Origin: Chitinophagaceae bacterium
GTDB lineage: Bacteria; Bacteroidota; Bacteroidia; Chitinophagales; Chitinophagaceae
Length of the DNA stretch: 64,000 nucleotides
Assembly: GCA_016720745.1 (NCBI GenBank)
Contig: JADKKA010000007.1
Coordinates: forward strand, 62,001-126,000
Direction of reading: 5' to 3'
The stretch's first letter is position 1; each line of letters starts with the position of its first letter. The notes under the pieces were generated by a model. The model had not been told where the DNA came from. It searched no databases and was given only the letters and a program-made list of their open reading frames with translations. Below, in pieces: positions 18,420 through 26,197 of the stretch. Made by a program: the position numbers and the translations under genes.

Positions 18420-19379
18420 ATGGAACTCAAAAAATTGCTACACAAAACCATGCTTTTCGGAACCCTGGGTATGGCTGTTTTTGTTACAGGATGTGATAAA
18501 GACGATGATCCCGTGGTGACCAACACGATTACTGATATCGTAGTAAAGAATGATAATTTCAGCACCCTCGAAGCGGCGGTGATCAAGGCCAATGCACAGG
18601 GCACGCTTAGCGGAACCGGCCCCTTCACCGTTTTTGCCCCCGATAACACTGCCTTTACCGCTTCCGGTATTACCAGCACCGTGTTGAATTCCCTGACCCA
18701 GGCACAGGCTTCCAATATCATCCTGTACCATGCCATTGGTGCTAAAATTCTGGCCGCTGATGTACCGGCCGGACCAAATGCAAAAGTAGTTACTGCCAGT
18801 GGCGACTCTGTTTTTGTAACCAAAAATGCCAGTGGTGTTTATATCAACGGTATCAAAGTGAATACTGCTGATGTGGGTGCTGATAATGGCGTGATCCATA
18901 TTATTGGCCGTGTACTGATGCCCCCATCCGGCAATATTGTGGAAACTGCAGTAGCCAGCGGACTGGATTCACTGGTTAAAGCCGTGACCCGTGCTACTAC
19001 CGCTCCTGGTGGTGACCCTACACTGGCCAGCACCCTGAGCACAGCCAAACTCACTGTATTTGCGCCTACCAATGCCGCCTTTACCCAGTTACTCGGGGCA
19101 TTGACACTGACAGATATCAACCAGATTCCCATTGCCACCCTTCTGGCCGTATTACGTTACCATGTGGTAGGCAACCGGGCTTTCTCCTCTGACCTGGCCA
19201 ATGGCAATCTCGCTATGCTCGCCGGCGGAAATACCACCATCAACCTGACAGGTGGAGCAGGTGGCGGCCCCAGCATCAAGGGCAATGGAAATGGTGCCAA
19301 CGTGTCCAATATCACCGCCACGAACATTATGTGCCGGAACGGTGTTGTACACCTTATCGACAGGGTTTTGTTACCATAA
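18420..19379 (+). CDS. Fasciclin (FAS1) domain lipoprotein, two domains
   Basis: Predicted surface or periplasmic adhesion-type lipoprotein. The N-terminus is a lipoprotein signal with lipobox VTGC at residues 22-25, followed by acidic DKDDD, which in Bacteroidota can favour surface export. Two FAS1 domains follow, about residues 36-172 and 178-318. Each carries the TVFAP(D/T)NxAF signature and a second YH box (ILYHAIG, LRYHVVG), ending in GVIHIIGRVLMP and GVVHLIDRVLLP. 319 residues. A strong hairpin follows the stop. Confidence 0.9.
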   Translation: MELKKLLHKTMLFGTLGMAVFVTGCDKDDDPVVTNTITDIVVKNDNFSTLEAAVIKANAQGTLSGTGPFTVFAPDNTAFTASGITSTVLNSLTQAQASNIILYHAIGAKILAADVPAGPNAKVVTASGDSVFVTKNASGVYINGIKVNTADVGADNGVIHIIGRVLMPPSGNIVETAVASGLDSLVKAVTRATTAPGGDPTLASTLSTAKLTVFAPTNAAFTQLLGALTLTDINQIPIATLLAVLRYHVVGNRAFSSDLANGNLAMLAGGNTTINLTGGAGGGPSIKGNGNGANVSNITATNIMCRNGVVHLIDRVLLP

Positions 19380-19411
19380 TATAAGCAGCAGTTGAGGTTC
19401 TTATGAAAACC

Positions 19412-19441
19412 GGTCAGTCCCGTGCAGTTGCGGGACTGACC
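19412..19441 (+). terminator. Hairpin after the fasciclin gene
   Basis: Eleven-base arms ggtcagtcccg / cgggactgacc are perfectly complementary around an 8-base loop, 32 bp after the fasciclin stop. No long T-tract follows, so it could act as a terminator or as an RNA-stabilising structure. Confidence 0.65.
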
Positions 19442-19460
19442 TTCCTGGTAAATAAAGACT

Positions 19461-20492
19461 ATGTTATTCCATCACCGATACAGGTATATATTCATGTTAT
19501 TGCTGGCACTGTATGCCTTTCTGAATACAGCGCTTTGCAACGTGTATTATTACTTCAAAATTGAAGTAGCCTGGTACCATGCCCTGCTCACTGTGGGTCT
19601 GGTTACTTTTTTAACCTGGGAAGGCAACCGGCTGATCAAACCCTTTATGAAAAAAAGATTCCTGACAACCAGAAATAATCTGCGTTTTCTGGGTTTCTTC
19701 TATATAGCCGGCAATATCATCGCCCTTGCCGCAGCCGTGCTTTCTGTATACTTGGTCGGGGGTTTAATTTATGGGTACGACTGGGAACAAAACTGGAACC
19801 CGCTCAAGCTGAACCTGATCTATGCCACCCTCATTAATTTATTTCTCCACCTGGTCAATGCCATCCTTTTTTTCTTAAGGGAATACCGGCAAAAATGGTC
19901 GGAAGCGGAAGAACTGCGCCGCAGCAGCCAGCAGGCACAGCTCCAGCTCATCCGGAGCCAGGTCAATCCGCATTTTCTTTTCAATAACCTGAATGTGCTC
20001 TCCGGAATGGTCATCAAAGACAATCCCGAAGCCAATCATTTTATAGAAGAATTTTCTAAAGTGTATCGTTACATCCTGAATAATCAGCAAAAAGAACTGG
20101 TAGAATTAAGGGCCGAGCTGGATTTTGTTCAGCCCTATTTATTCCTGCTGGGAAAAAGATTTGAAGAAGGACTGGAAGTGAATATCCGGATTGCAGACGA
20201 ATATAAAAACTGGCATGTAGTGCCTGCAGCACTGCAAATGCTGATTGAAAATGCCATCAAACATAATGTGGTCAGTCGCCAGAAACCCCTGCATATTGAT
20301 ATCCATACCAATGGCAATCAAACCCTTGTTATAAAAAACAATCTACAGCCCCGGCTGCTCAAAGAACCATCTACCCGGACCGGGCTGCAGAATATCCGCA
20401 AGCGCTACGAACTTATCAGCGGAAAAGACGTTATGGTCAAAGAGGCGGAGGGATATTTTGAAGTCAGCCTCCCCCTGTTGCGATTAAACTAA
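19461..20492 (+). CDS. LytS/YehU-type sensor histidine kinase
   Basis: Membrane-bound sensor kinase. Four hydrophobic segments occupy about residues 8-140. A coiled linker leads to the HisKA_5-type motif QVNPHFLFNNLN with phosphoacceptor His171. A compressed HATPase domain follows (PAALQMLIENAIKHN; TRTGLQNIRKRYELI). 343 residues, typical of the four-helix LytS group in Bacteroidota. The response regulator starts 4 bp after the stop, so the pair forms one transcription unit. The signal is unknown. Confidence 0.92.
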   Translation: MLFHHRYRYIFMLLLALYAFLNTALCNVYYYFKIEVAWYHALLTVGLVTFLTWEGNRLIKPFMKKRFLTTRNNLRFLGFFYIAGNIIALAAAVLSVYLVGGLIYGYDWEQNWNPLKLNLIYATLINLFLHLVNAILFFLREYRQKWSEAEELRRSSQQAQLQLIRSQVNPHFLFNNLNVLSGMVIKDNPEANHFIEEFSKVYRYILNNQQKELVELRAELDFVQPYLFLLGKRFEEGLEVNIRIADEYKNWHVVPAALQMLIENAIKHNVVSRQKPLHIDIHTNGNQTLVIKNNLQPRLLKEPSTRTGLQNIRKRYELISGKDVMVKEAEGYFEVSLPLLRLN

Positions 20493-20496
20493 AACC

Positions 20497-21246
20497 ATGA
20501 AAGTCGTTATTGTAGAAGATGAAAGGATTGCAGTGGAAAGACTGCTCACCCTGCTGAAACAGTACGATGAAAGTATTGAAGTGGTGGCATGTCTGGAAAG
20601 TATTGATGAGACGGTGCAGTACCTGAAAAAGTCAGCCCATCCCGATCTGCTGCTGCTGGATATTCATCTGGCAGACGGACATAGTTTCGAGATTTTCAAA
20701 CAGGTGAATTATAACCGTCCCGTGATTTTTACAACAGCCTATGATCAATATGCACTGGAGGCTTTCAAAATTTTCAGCATTGACTATATCCTGAAGCCGG
20801 TAACCCTGGAAGCATTGGCGGGGGCATTTAATAAACTGCGTTCACTGCCGGCCGGTCTCCCGACTGATTTCAGCAGGGTCATGTCAATTTCTGATGCCAA
20901 CCGGTTTAAAAAAAGATTTGTAGGGAAGGTTGGCCAGCGTTTATTTTTTATTCAGACAACAGATATCGCTTTTTTTCAGGCAGATAATAAAATTGTTTAC
21001 CTGATTGATAAGGATGCCAACCGCTATGTGGTGGAATACACGTTGGAACAATTAAGCGAAATGCTGGATCCGCAGCAATTCTTCCGCTTGAACCGGAGCT
21101 TTATTGTCGGTATTCATGCCATTCAACAGGTAAAACCCTGGTTCAACAGCCGATTGAAACTTTCTGTGGCCGGTCAAAATGCAAGTGATGATATGGTCGT
21201 TAGCCGCGACCGGGTGGCCGAATTCAGACAATGGGCCGAAGCCTGA
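20497..21246 (+). CDS. LytTR family response regulator
   Basis: DNA-binding partner of the upstream kinase. The receiver domain (about residues 1-120) has VEDE acidic residues at 7-9, the phosphoacceptor Asp55 in LLLLDIHLADG, TTAYDQYALEAF and IDYILKPV with the conserved Lys. The C-terminal LytTR DNA-binding domain (about 145-248) contains FFIQTTDIAFFQADNK and FFRLNRSFIVGI. 249 residues. Its targets are not evident in this window. Confidence 0.94.
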   Translation: MKVVIVEDERIAVERLLTLLKQYDESIEVVACLESIDETVQYLKKSAHPDLLLLDIHLADGHSFEIFKQVNYNRPVIFTTAYDQYALEAFKIFSIDYILKPVTLEALAGAFNKLRSLPAGLPTDFSRVMSISDANRFKKRFVGKVGQRLFFIQTTDIAFFQADNKIVYLIDKDANRYVVEYTLEQLSEMLDPQQFFRLNRSFIVGIHAIQQVKPWFNSRLKLSVAGQNASDDMVVSRDRVAEFRQWAEA

Positions 21247-21527
21247 TCTTCATTACTAATACTTCTTCCATTCTACTTTTTTCAAACGCTTCAACTTCTT
21301 CTTAAGGGGGATTAAATTTTTACATCTGCCGGTATAATCGGATGGAAATTGTATTTTCAGCGTGTAGATTATGTGGTAGTACTGTTGAGGGTAGAGTGAT
21401 GAGAGTAGAGTGATGAGTTAAGAATTATGAGTGTAGAGTAACTTGCTATCAATAGTACAATCTGCTTAAAGTACACCCCAATACCTAATACCCAATTCCT
21501 AATACCTAATACCCAATCCTCTCTTTC
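21247..21527. repeat. Heptad-periodic intergenic region
   Basis: From about 21389 to 21440 units of the type gtagagt and gatgagt repeat with period 7. From about 21482 to 21520 units of the type cctaata and cccaatt do the same, ending just before the glycosylase ATG. The first 100 bp after the response regulator show no feature I can name. Confidence 0.65.
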
Positions 21528-22130
21528 ATGCACTATGTCAAACACCTCTCCAAAGACCCCCTACTTAAACCATTGATCAAACAGCATGGTGTGTTTACCC
21601 TGAAGAAGCAGCACAATCTTTGTCTGTATCTCTGTTATTCTATCATGAGTCAGCAGCTCAGTACCAAGGTGGCCAAAATAATTAAGCAACGCTTTCTGGA
21701 TTTGTATGGTGGAGAACCCCATCCGCAGCAGATACTGGATACCCCTTTTGAAAAACTGAGAGGGATCGGATTAAGTAATGCCAAGGTCAGTTATGTTCAA
21801 AATGTGGCCCGCTTTGAACTGGAACAGGGGATGGATCACCGCAAACTGGCAAAAATGGATAATGAAGAAGTGATTGCCTATCTCACCCAGATAAAGGGTG
21901 TGGGCCGGTGGACAACGGAGATGCTGCTGATGTTTGCTCTCTGCCGGGAAGATTTGTTTGCCATTGATGACCTGGGATTGCAGCAGGCAGTGGTGGGCTT
22001 ATATGGGTTAAAGAACAGAAAGAAAAAGACAAGGGATGCGGCAATTCTGAAAATAGCAGCGCAGTGGGCACCGTATAGAACCTATGCCTGTATGTATTTG
22101 TGGAGGTGGAAGGATAATCCGCCGGGTTGA
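21528..22130 (+). CDS. DNA-3-methyladenine glycosylase II family protein
   Basis: HhH-GPD base-excision repair glycosylase. SIMSQQLS matches the family's N-terminal helix, IKGVGRWTTEM is the helix-hairpin-helix, and the catalytic Asp is in FAIDDLGLQQAV. The PYRTYACMYLWRW C-terminus is diagnostic of the AlkA/MAG group. 200 residues, shorter than E. coli AlkA because the N-terminal domain is absent, as in many Bacteroidota. It is a diverged paralogue of the gene at 1-555. Confidence 0.92.
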   Translation: MHYVKHLSKDPLLKPLIKQHGVFTLKKQHNLCLYLCYSIMSQQLSTKVAKIIKQRFLDLYGGEPHPQQILDTPFEKLRGIGLSNAKVSYVQNVARFELEQGMDHRKLAKMDNEEVIAYLTQIKGVGRWTTEMLLMFALCREDLFAIDDLGLQQAVVGLYGLKNRKKKTRDAAILKIAAQWAPYRTYACMYLWRWKDNPPG

Positions 22131-22132
22131 GG

Positions 22133-22408
22133 GATTTCACCGCGGACCTGCCTGCCGGCAGGCAGGGAATTAGAGGGGCTGAGGTAACGCAGAGAGATCT
22201 AACCGCTCGAAGAGTCCTATGGACAAAGACACGAGGACGCTCGAAGAGTCCTTTGGACGAAGGAACGCTAAGATTTGTTTCCTGAAACCCAGTCTACTGA
22301 AATAATTCATCAAATCTCTCTTTGCGTTCCCTTGCGCCTTTGCGCCTTAGCGGTTAGATCTCTCTGCGAAATCTCCCCATCCTCTTTTCTCTGCGGTGAA
22401 TCTCCCAA
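22133..22408. repeat. Long inverted-repeat element with internal direct repeat and palindrome
   Basis: A perfect 20-bp inverted repeat (cgcagagagatctaaccgct at 22188-22207, reverse complement at 22349-22368) sits inside longer imperfect arms beginning at caccgcgg and ending at ctgcggtg. The interior carries two copies of cgctcgaagagtcc about 41 bp apart, and the left arm contains the palindrome cctgcctgccggcaggcagg at 22147-22166. The element fills the gap between the glycosylase and DUF1080 genes; a spurious frame starting at 22275 runs through it. Confidence 0.75.
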
Positions 22409-22427
22409 TCCTTCTTACATTCGATCT

Positions 22428-23054
22428 ATGAAAAAAATAATCCCGCTCATCGCCTTAGCCTGTCTTTCCATCAGCGCCCATCGCCCCTCTGCCAAGGGCT
22501 TTGTTTCTATTTTTGATGGAAAGAGTTTTGACGGCTGGAAAGTGGGAAAGAATGCCGCCAGTTTTAAAATTGAGGATGGCGCGATCGCAGTGAACGGGGA
22601 AGTGGGGCATTTGTATTACGACGGACCAGTAATGAGTCATCTGTTCACCAATGTCGAAATCAAACTGGATATTATGACCACACCCGGCTCTAATTCGGGT
22701 GTTTATTTTCATACCAGCTATCAGGATGAAGGCTGGCCACAAAAGGGCTATGAAGTACAGGTGAATAACAGTCATACCGACTGGCGCCGCACCGGCAGTT
22801 TATGGGCAATACAGGATGTAAAAGAAACACCGGTAAAGGACAATGAGTGGTTTACCATGCACATCAAAGTAAAAGGAAAGCTGGTGACCATACTCCTCAA
22901 TGATAAAATAGTGGTCGAATACACAGAGCCAGAGAATGTTCAACGACCCAAGGGCATGGAGCAGCGGTTGATTGATAAAGGCACATTTGCCTTACAGGCG
23001 CATGATCCCAAGAGTAAAGTATACTTCAAAAACATAAAAGTAAAAGCCTGGTAA
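22428..23054 (+). CDS. Secreted DUF1080 (3-keto-disaccharide hydrolase) domain protein
   Basis: Exported protein of the DUF1080/LamG-like beta-sandwich family, which includes enzymes acting on 3-keto-glucosides. The ATG at 22428 gives a signal peptide (MKKIIPLIALACLSISA); the open frame from 22275 is an artefact of the repeat upstream. Characteristic blocks: FVSIFDGKSFDGWKVG, NSGVYFHTSYQ, GYEVQVNNSHTDWRRTGSLW, EWFTMHIKVKG and the closing VYFKNIKVKAW. 208 residues. The precise activity is inferred from the family only. Confidence 0.85.
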   Translation: MKKIIPLIALACLSISAHRPSAKGFVSIFDGKSFDGWKVGKNAASFKIEDGAIAVNGEVGHLYYDGPVMSHLFTNVEIKLDIMTTPGSNSGVYFHTSYQDEGWPQKGYEVQVNNSHTDWRRTGSLWAIQDVKETPVKDNEWFTMHIKVKGKLVTILLNDKIVVEYTEPENVQRPKGMEQRLIDKGTFALQAHDPKSKVYFKNIKVKAW

Positions 23055-23100
23055 ACCGATTGCACAAATCTGACGAAAGTCAACTTGCCATTGATAAATA

Positions 23101-23685
23101 TTATTGCGCTAAAGCCTTTTTGAACTGCTGATCCAGTAATGTCAGCAATTCATTACCTGAGTCTTTTCCACCGGGCCAGCTGATCAGGACAAATGACAAG
23201 TTCCCCTGCCTGTTTACTATTACGGAAAATGGATAAAAGGATATCTTTTTCAGTGAATCAATATTGGCCTGTGGCATACGGGCTATTTGAAAAAGAAATG
23301 GTTTTTTGGAAAGGAATGATTTGATGCGATCTTCTTTGTCAAATGTCAGGGCAATAAATGCTGTGCTGTCTGACCTGTATTTTTTTTCAAGTTCGTTCAG
23401 CACAGGGATCTCTGCAATACAGGGCTGGCAGGCTACAAACCAGCAATTAATAAATACTGTTTTTCCTTTCAGGTATGTTTGGGTAATGGAAAGACTGTCT
23501 AATGTTGTCAGGTCTGGCAAAGGAAAACGATCGCCATGATAAGCAATATACGAAGCGGTAATACCGGCCGTATCCGAAAAAGCATATTGCTTTTTATTAT
23601 CAGAAATCACCCGCTGTTTCCTGCCTTGGGCTTTTGACCCCTGGGCCAGCAACAGACTGAATAGTAAAATGCCAAATATTTTCAT
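23101..23685 (-). CDS. TlpA-like thioredoxin/redoxin, secreted
   Basis: Small periplasmic thioredoxin-fold protein. The start at 23685 (MKIFGILLFSLLLAQG) yields a signal peptide; the frame opens further upstream at 23745 in unconserved sequence. The redox motif is CQPC in NCWFVACQPCIAEIP, followed by LNELEKKYRSD and a cis-Pro-type loop SFYPFSVIVNRQG. 194 residues. It has no operon partner: DUF1080 is convergent, and the DUF2975 pair is divergent. Confidence 0.86.
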   Translation of the reverse strand: MKIFGILLFSLLLAQGSKAQGRKQRVISDNKKQYAFSDTAGITASYIAYHGDRFPLPDLTTLDSLSITQTYLKGKTVFINCWFVACQPCIAEIPVLNELEKKYRSDSTAFIALTFDKEDRIKSFLSKKPFLFQIARMPQANIDSLKKISFYPFSVIVNRQGNLSFVLISWPGGKDSGNELLTLLDQQFKKALAQ

Positions 23686-23880
23686 TTGAGATGACTGAAC
23701 TTGATGAGCCGATAAAATGGATCGGCAGGGAATAGCACCAAACAAACGCTAATAGCAGCCTTTATATTTCAGCCCCCTTTACTGAAATTACAAAAGAACG
23801 ATTGGCCGGATCATTTAAAGTTGACCAGTCCGGTATTAGCACCTGGCCAGTGCTCAAAAATGTTAAAAACTAAAAATTTA

Positions 23881-23911
23881 TTGTTTATCAATAAATAATT
23901 TCCTATATTTG
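23881..23911 (+). promoter_or_regulatory. Promoter of the DUF2975/HTH operon
   Basis: TTG at 23881-23883 and TATATTTG at 23904-23911 are separated by 20 bp, matching the Bacteroidota promoter consensus. The first ATG follows 17 bp later. Confidence 0.6.
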
Positions 23912-23928
23912 CTAAATAATCGCCAATC

Positions 23929-24483
23929 ATGGAAATCAGAATCACAACAAAACATATCCTTTGGGTATTGTATATCCTGGCCTGGATCATCTTTATCGGT
24001 TTGAGTATAGAAGCAGGAGGTATCCTTTTCAATTCGTTTTATACCATGTTTATCAAACCAATGGGAGCACAGTTTTTCTGGAATAAAATGGATTTGTCGG
24101 GACTCTATGCAGCAGACAAGGTTTATTTTATTATCGTTACTGTTCTGATGAGTATAGTGGCCATCCTGAAAGCCATTCTTTTTTACATCATCATCCGGGC
24201 CATCCATCACAGGAAACTGGACTTCACACAGCCCTTTAATAAGGCCTTACCCCGTTTTATTTCCAGTCTGGCCTGGCTGGCCATTGGCATTGGTCTCTTT
24301 TCCAGCTGGGGAACCAATCAATCGAAAATCCTTTTAGCCAAGGGCATCAGCATTCCCGATATTCAAAAAATGGGATTTGGCGGAGCAGATGTCTGGTTCT
24401 TTATGGGAGTGATCCTGATCGTGATTGCCCAGATCTGTAAACGCGGAGTGGAAATACAAACTGAAAACGACTTAACTATATAA
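23929..24483 (+). CDS. DUF2975 family membrane protein
   Basis: Four-helix integral membrane protein of unknown function. Hydrophobic segments lie at about residues 8-35, 60-85, 100-122 and 140-165. The ending PDIQKMGFGGADVWFFMGVILIV is the family's most conserved part. The DUF2975 family is habitually encoded next to a small YozG/Cro-type regulator, and here the regulator follows 3 bp after the stop. 184 residues, normal for the family. Confidence 0.85.
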   Translation: MEIRITTKHILWVLYILAWIIFIGLSIEAGGILFNSFYTMFIKPMGAQFFWNKMDLSGLYAADKVYFIIVTVLMSIVAILKAILFYIIIRAIHHRKLDFTQPFNKALPRFISSLAWLAIGIGLFSSWGTNQSKILLAKGISIPDIQKMGFGGADVWFFMGVILIVIAQICKRGVEIQTENDLTI

Positions 24484-24486
24484 GAT

Positions 24487-24699
24487 ATGGCGATAATAGT
24501 TAACCTGGATGTGATGATGGCGAAAAGGAAAATGTCGCTGAATGAATTGTCGGAGAAAGTCGGCATCACCCTTTCCAATTTATCCATCCTTAAAACCGGT
24601 AAGGCAAAGGCCATTCGATTCTCTACACTGGAAGCGATTTGCAAAATACTGGATTGCCAGCCTGCAGACATTTTAGAATTTAAACCGGATGTAAAATGA
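24487..24699 (+). CDS. Small XRE/YozG-type HTH regulator
   Basis: 70-residue single-domain Cro/CI-like DNA-binding protein. The helix-turn-helix is MSLNELSEKVGITLSNLSILKTGKAKAIRFSTLEAICKIL in pattern, followed by LDCQPADILEF, typical of YozG. It is translationally close to the DUF2975 gene upstream and very likely regulates that operon, as inferred from the frequent pairing of these two families. Confidence 0.9.
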   Translation: MAIIVNLDVMMAKRKMSLNELSEKVGITLSNLSILKTGKAKAIRFSTLEAICKILDCQPADILEFKPDVK

Positions 24700-24809
24700 T
24701 GATCATCTTAACATTGCTGCCCGTTTTTGTCAGGATTGGTTTTTGGGCCGGCGGACTTCGGTACTGGTCAGCACTGTGGTAGCCTTGAATGGATAGCAAT
24801 ACAATCCAT

Positions 24810-25961
24810 TTAGTAAGATTTTGATTTCATCACGATCTTTCCCTTCCGGTCAATGATAAAGAAATCATCTTTCATCTTGACTTTTGCATAACCCATATGG
24901 AAGGGTAGTGCATAGTCAAATTGAAAGGGAATAACCAGCTTTCCCTCTTTGTTGATATAACCCCATTTTTTGTTTTCCTGCACGGAACAAAGTCCTTCCG
25001 TAAAATAGATGGCAAAATCATACCGGGCAGGTATTATAATAGCTCCTTTAGTATTCAGAAACCCGCATTTTGCCACCAGGCTGTCCCTTGCTTTATTGCC
25101 AGATGGAACCGAATCATAGTAGCAGACCATGCCTTCATTAATAGCAGTCAGCTTGTATTTACCCATGGGAACAATGGTATCAAGATCAAGATTGACAAGA
25201 GCCATTTTGGAACCGGCAGATAAGAATTGGTTTTTAAGGATGAACACGGAATCTCTTTGAAAATGCGGTATTCCTTCAATATGATTAGTTTCCGGGTAAA
25301 ACTCTTTTCCGAGGTATTTTATCATTTTGCCGGAAGAAGCAAAGCTCCCATAACCGGCATCCGGCCGGTAACCAATAAAATGAAGATCGGTTGTATCAAT
25401 ATAGTAAATAATGTAGCTGACGGGGATTACCGTATCACCTGCAGCATTAATAACCCCTGCCCCAACTTTATTACTGTTAACGTAGTAATATTTTTCAGCT
25501 ATTTTTTCAATATAGGGATATTGGTTTTTGATGATGATATTCCACTTGAGGTCCATCACCCCGTAAAGTAGGCCTGCTGCAGAGGGAGTGCTGAAAATGG
25601 ACAGCCCCTTTTTAAATCCTAGTAAGGAACTGAGATTTTTGAATTCCTTTATCAGCCTTGCTTTTTTGTCAATGACCTTAATGCTTTTTGTGGATGGATC
25701 ATGATAAATCCCCAAACCATCTGAAAAATCCCTTGTACTGTAAGCAAGGGGCAGAACGATCCGGGAATTGGTATCAATATATCCCATATATCCTTTGTCA
25801 TAAACAGTAGCAATGCCGGTCAGGCTATCAAAATTGCCTACCCATCCGTACTTGTTTTCCAGAGATAGCCTAAGAAACTCCAGCCTTTGCTGCAGGGGAG
25901 ATTGTGTGCTTCCTGTAAAAGAAATAATGAAACTTAATATTATGGGCAACAGCTTTTTCAT
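24810..25961 (-). CDS. WG-repeat secreted protein
   Basis: Exported protein made of WG (beta-hairpin) repeats. The start at 25961 (MKKLLPIILSFIISFTGSTQ) gives a signal peptide; an in-frame ATG at 26051 lies upstream without conservation. Repeats can be recognised by YGWVGNFD, MGYIDTNSRIVLPLAY, CGFLNTKGAIIIPARYD, and KKWGYINKEGKLVIPFQFD near the C-terminus. About 383 residues. WG-repeat proteins are common in Bacteroidota, with binding roles presumed but not defined. Confidence 0.82.
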   Translation of the reverse strand: MKKLLPIILSFIISFTGSTQSPLQQRLEFLRLSLENKYGWVGNFDSLTGIATVYDKGYMGYIDTNSRIVLPLAYSTRDFSDGLGIYHDPSTKSIKVIDKKARLIKEFKNLSSLLGFKKGLSIFSTPSAAGLLYGVMDLKWNIIIKNQYPYIEKIAEKYYYVNSNKVGAGVINAAGDTVIPVSYIIYYIDTTDLHFIGYRPDAGYGSFASSGKMIKYLGKEFYPETNHIEGIPHFQRDSVFILKNQFLSAGSKMALVNLDLDTIVPMGKYKLTAINEGMVCYYDSVPSGNKARDSLVAKCGFLNTKGAIIIPARYDFAIYFTEGLCSVQENKKWGYINKEGKLVIPFQFDYALPFHMGYAKVKMKDDFFIIDRKGKIVMKSKSY

Positions 25962-26197
25962 GCAGCATTTCCTGTATAATGGTGTGAAAGGATTTTCTCG
26001 ATTGCATTCACTGCACCAGTTCAGGCTTTGATCAGGTACTGTACCGGGCAACAGATGATGAAATTAATACTAAAAGAGTAATGAGCATTCAAACCAGAAT
26101 CTTCTATTCCGGCACCTTCACTTTTTTGCCGATGATATGCTGATCATATATGGGATTGACAGTTTTATTTATCGATGAAATTCCGCATGGAGAAAAA

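Noticed and set aside
22275..22427. Upstream start for the DUF1080 protein
   Set aside because: The added residues are encoded by the long inverted repeat and remove the signal peptide from the N-terminus.
26104..26197. Short frame ending KKVKVPE downstream of the Ntn-hydrolase
   Set aside because: It might be a gene remnant, but it is too short and has no family signal.
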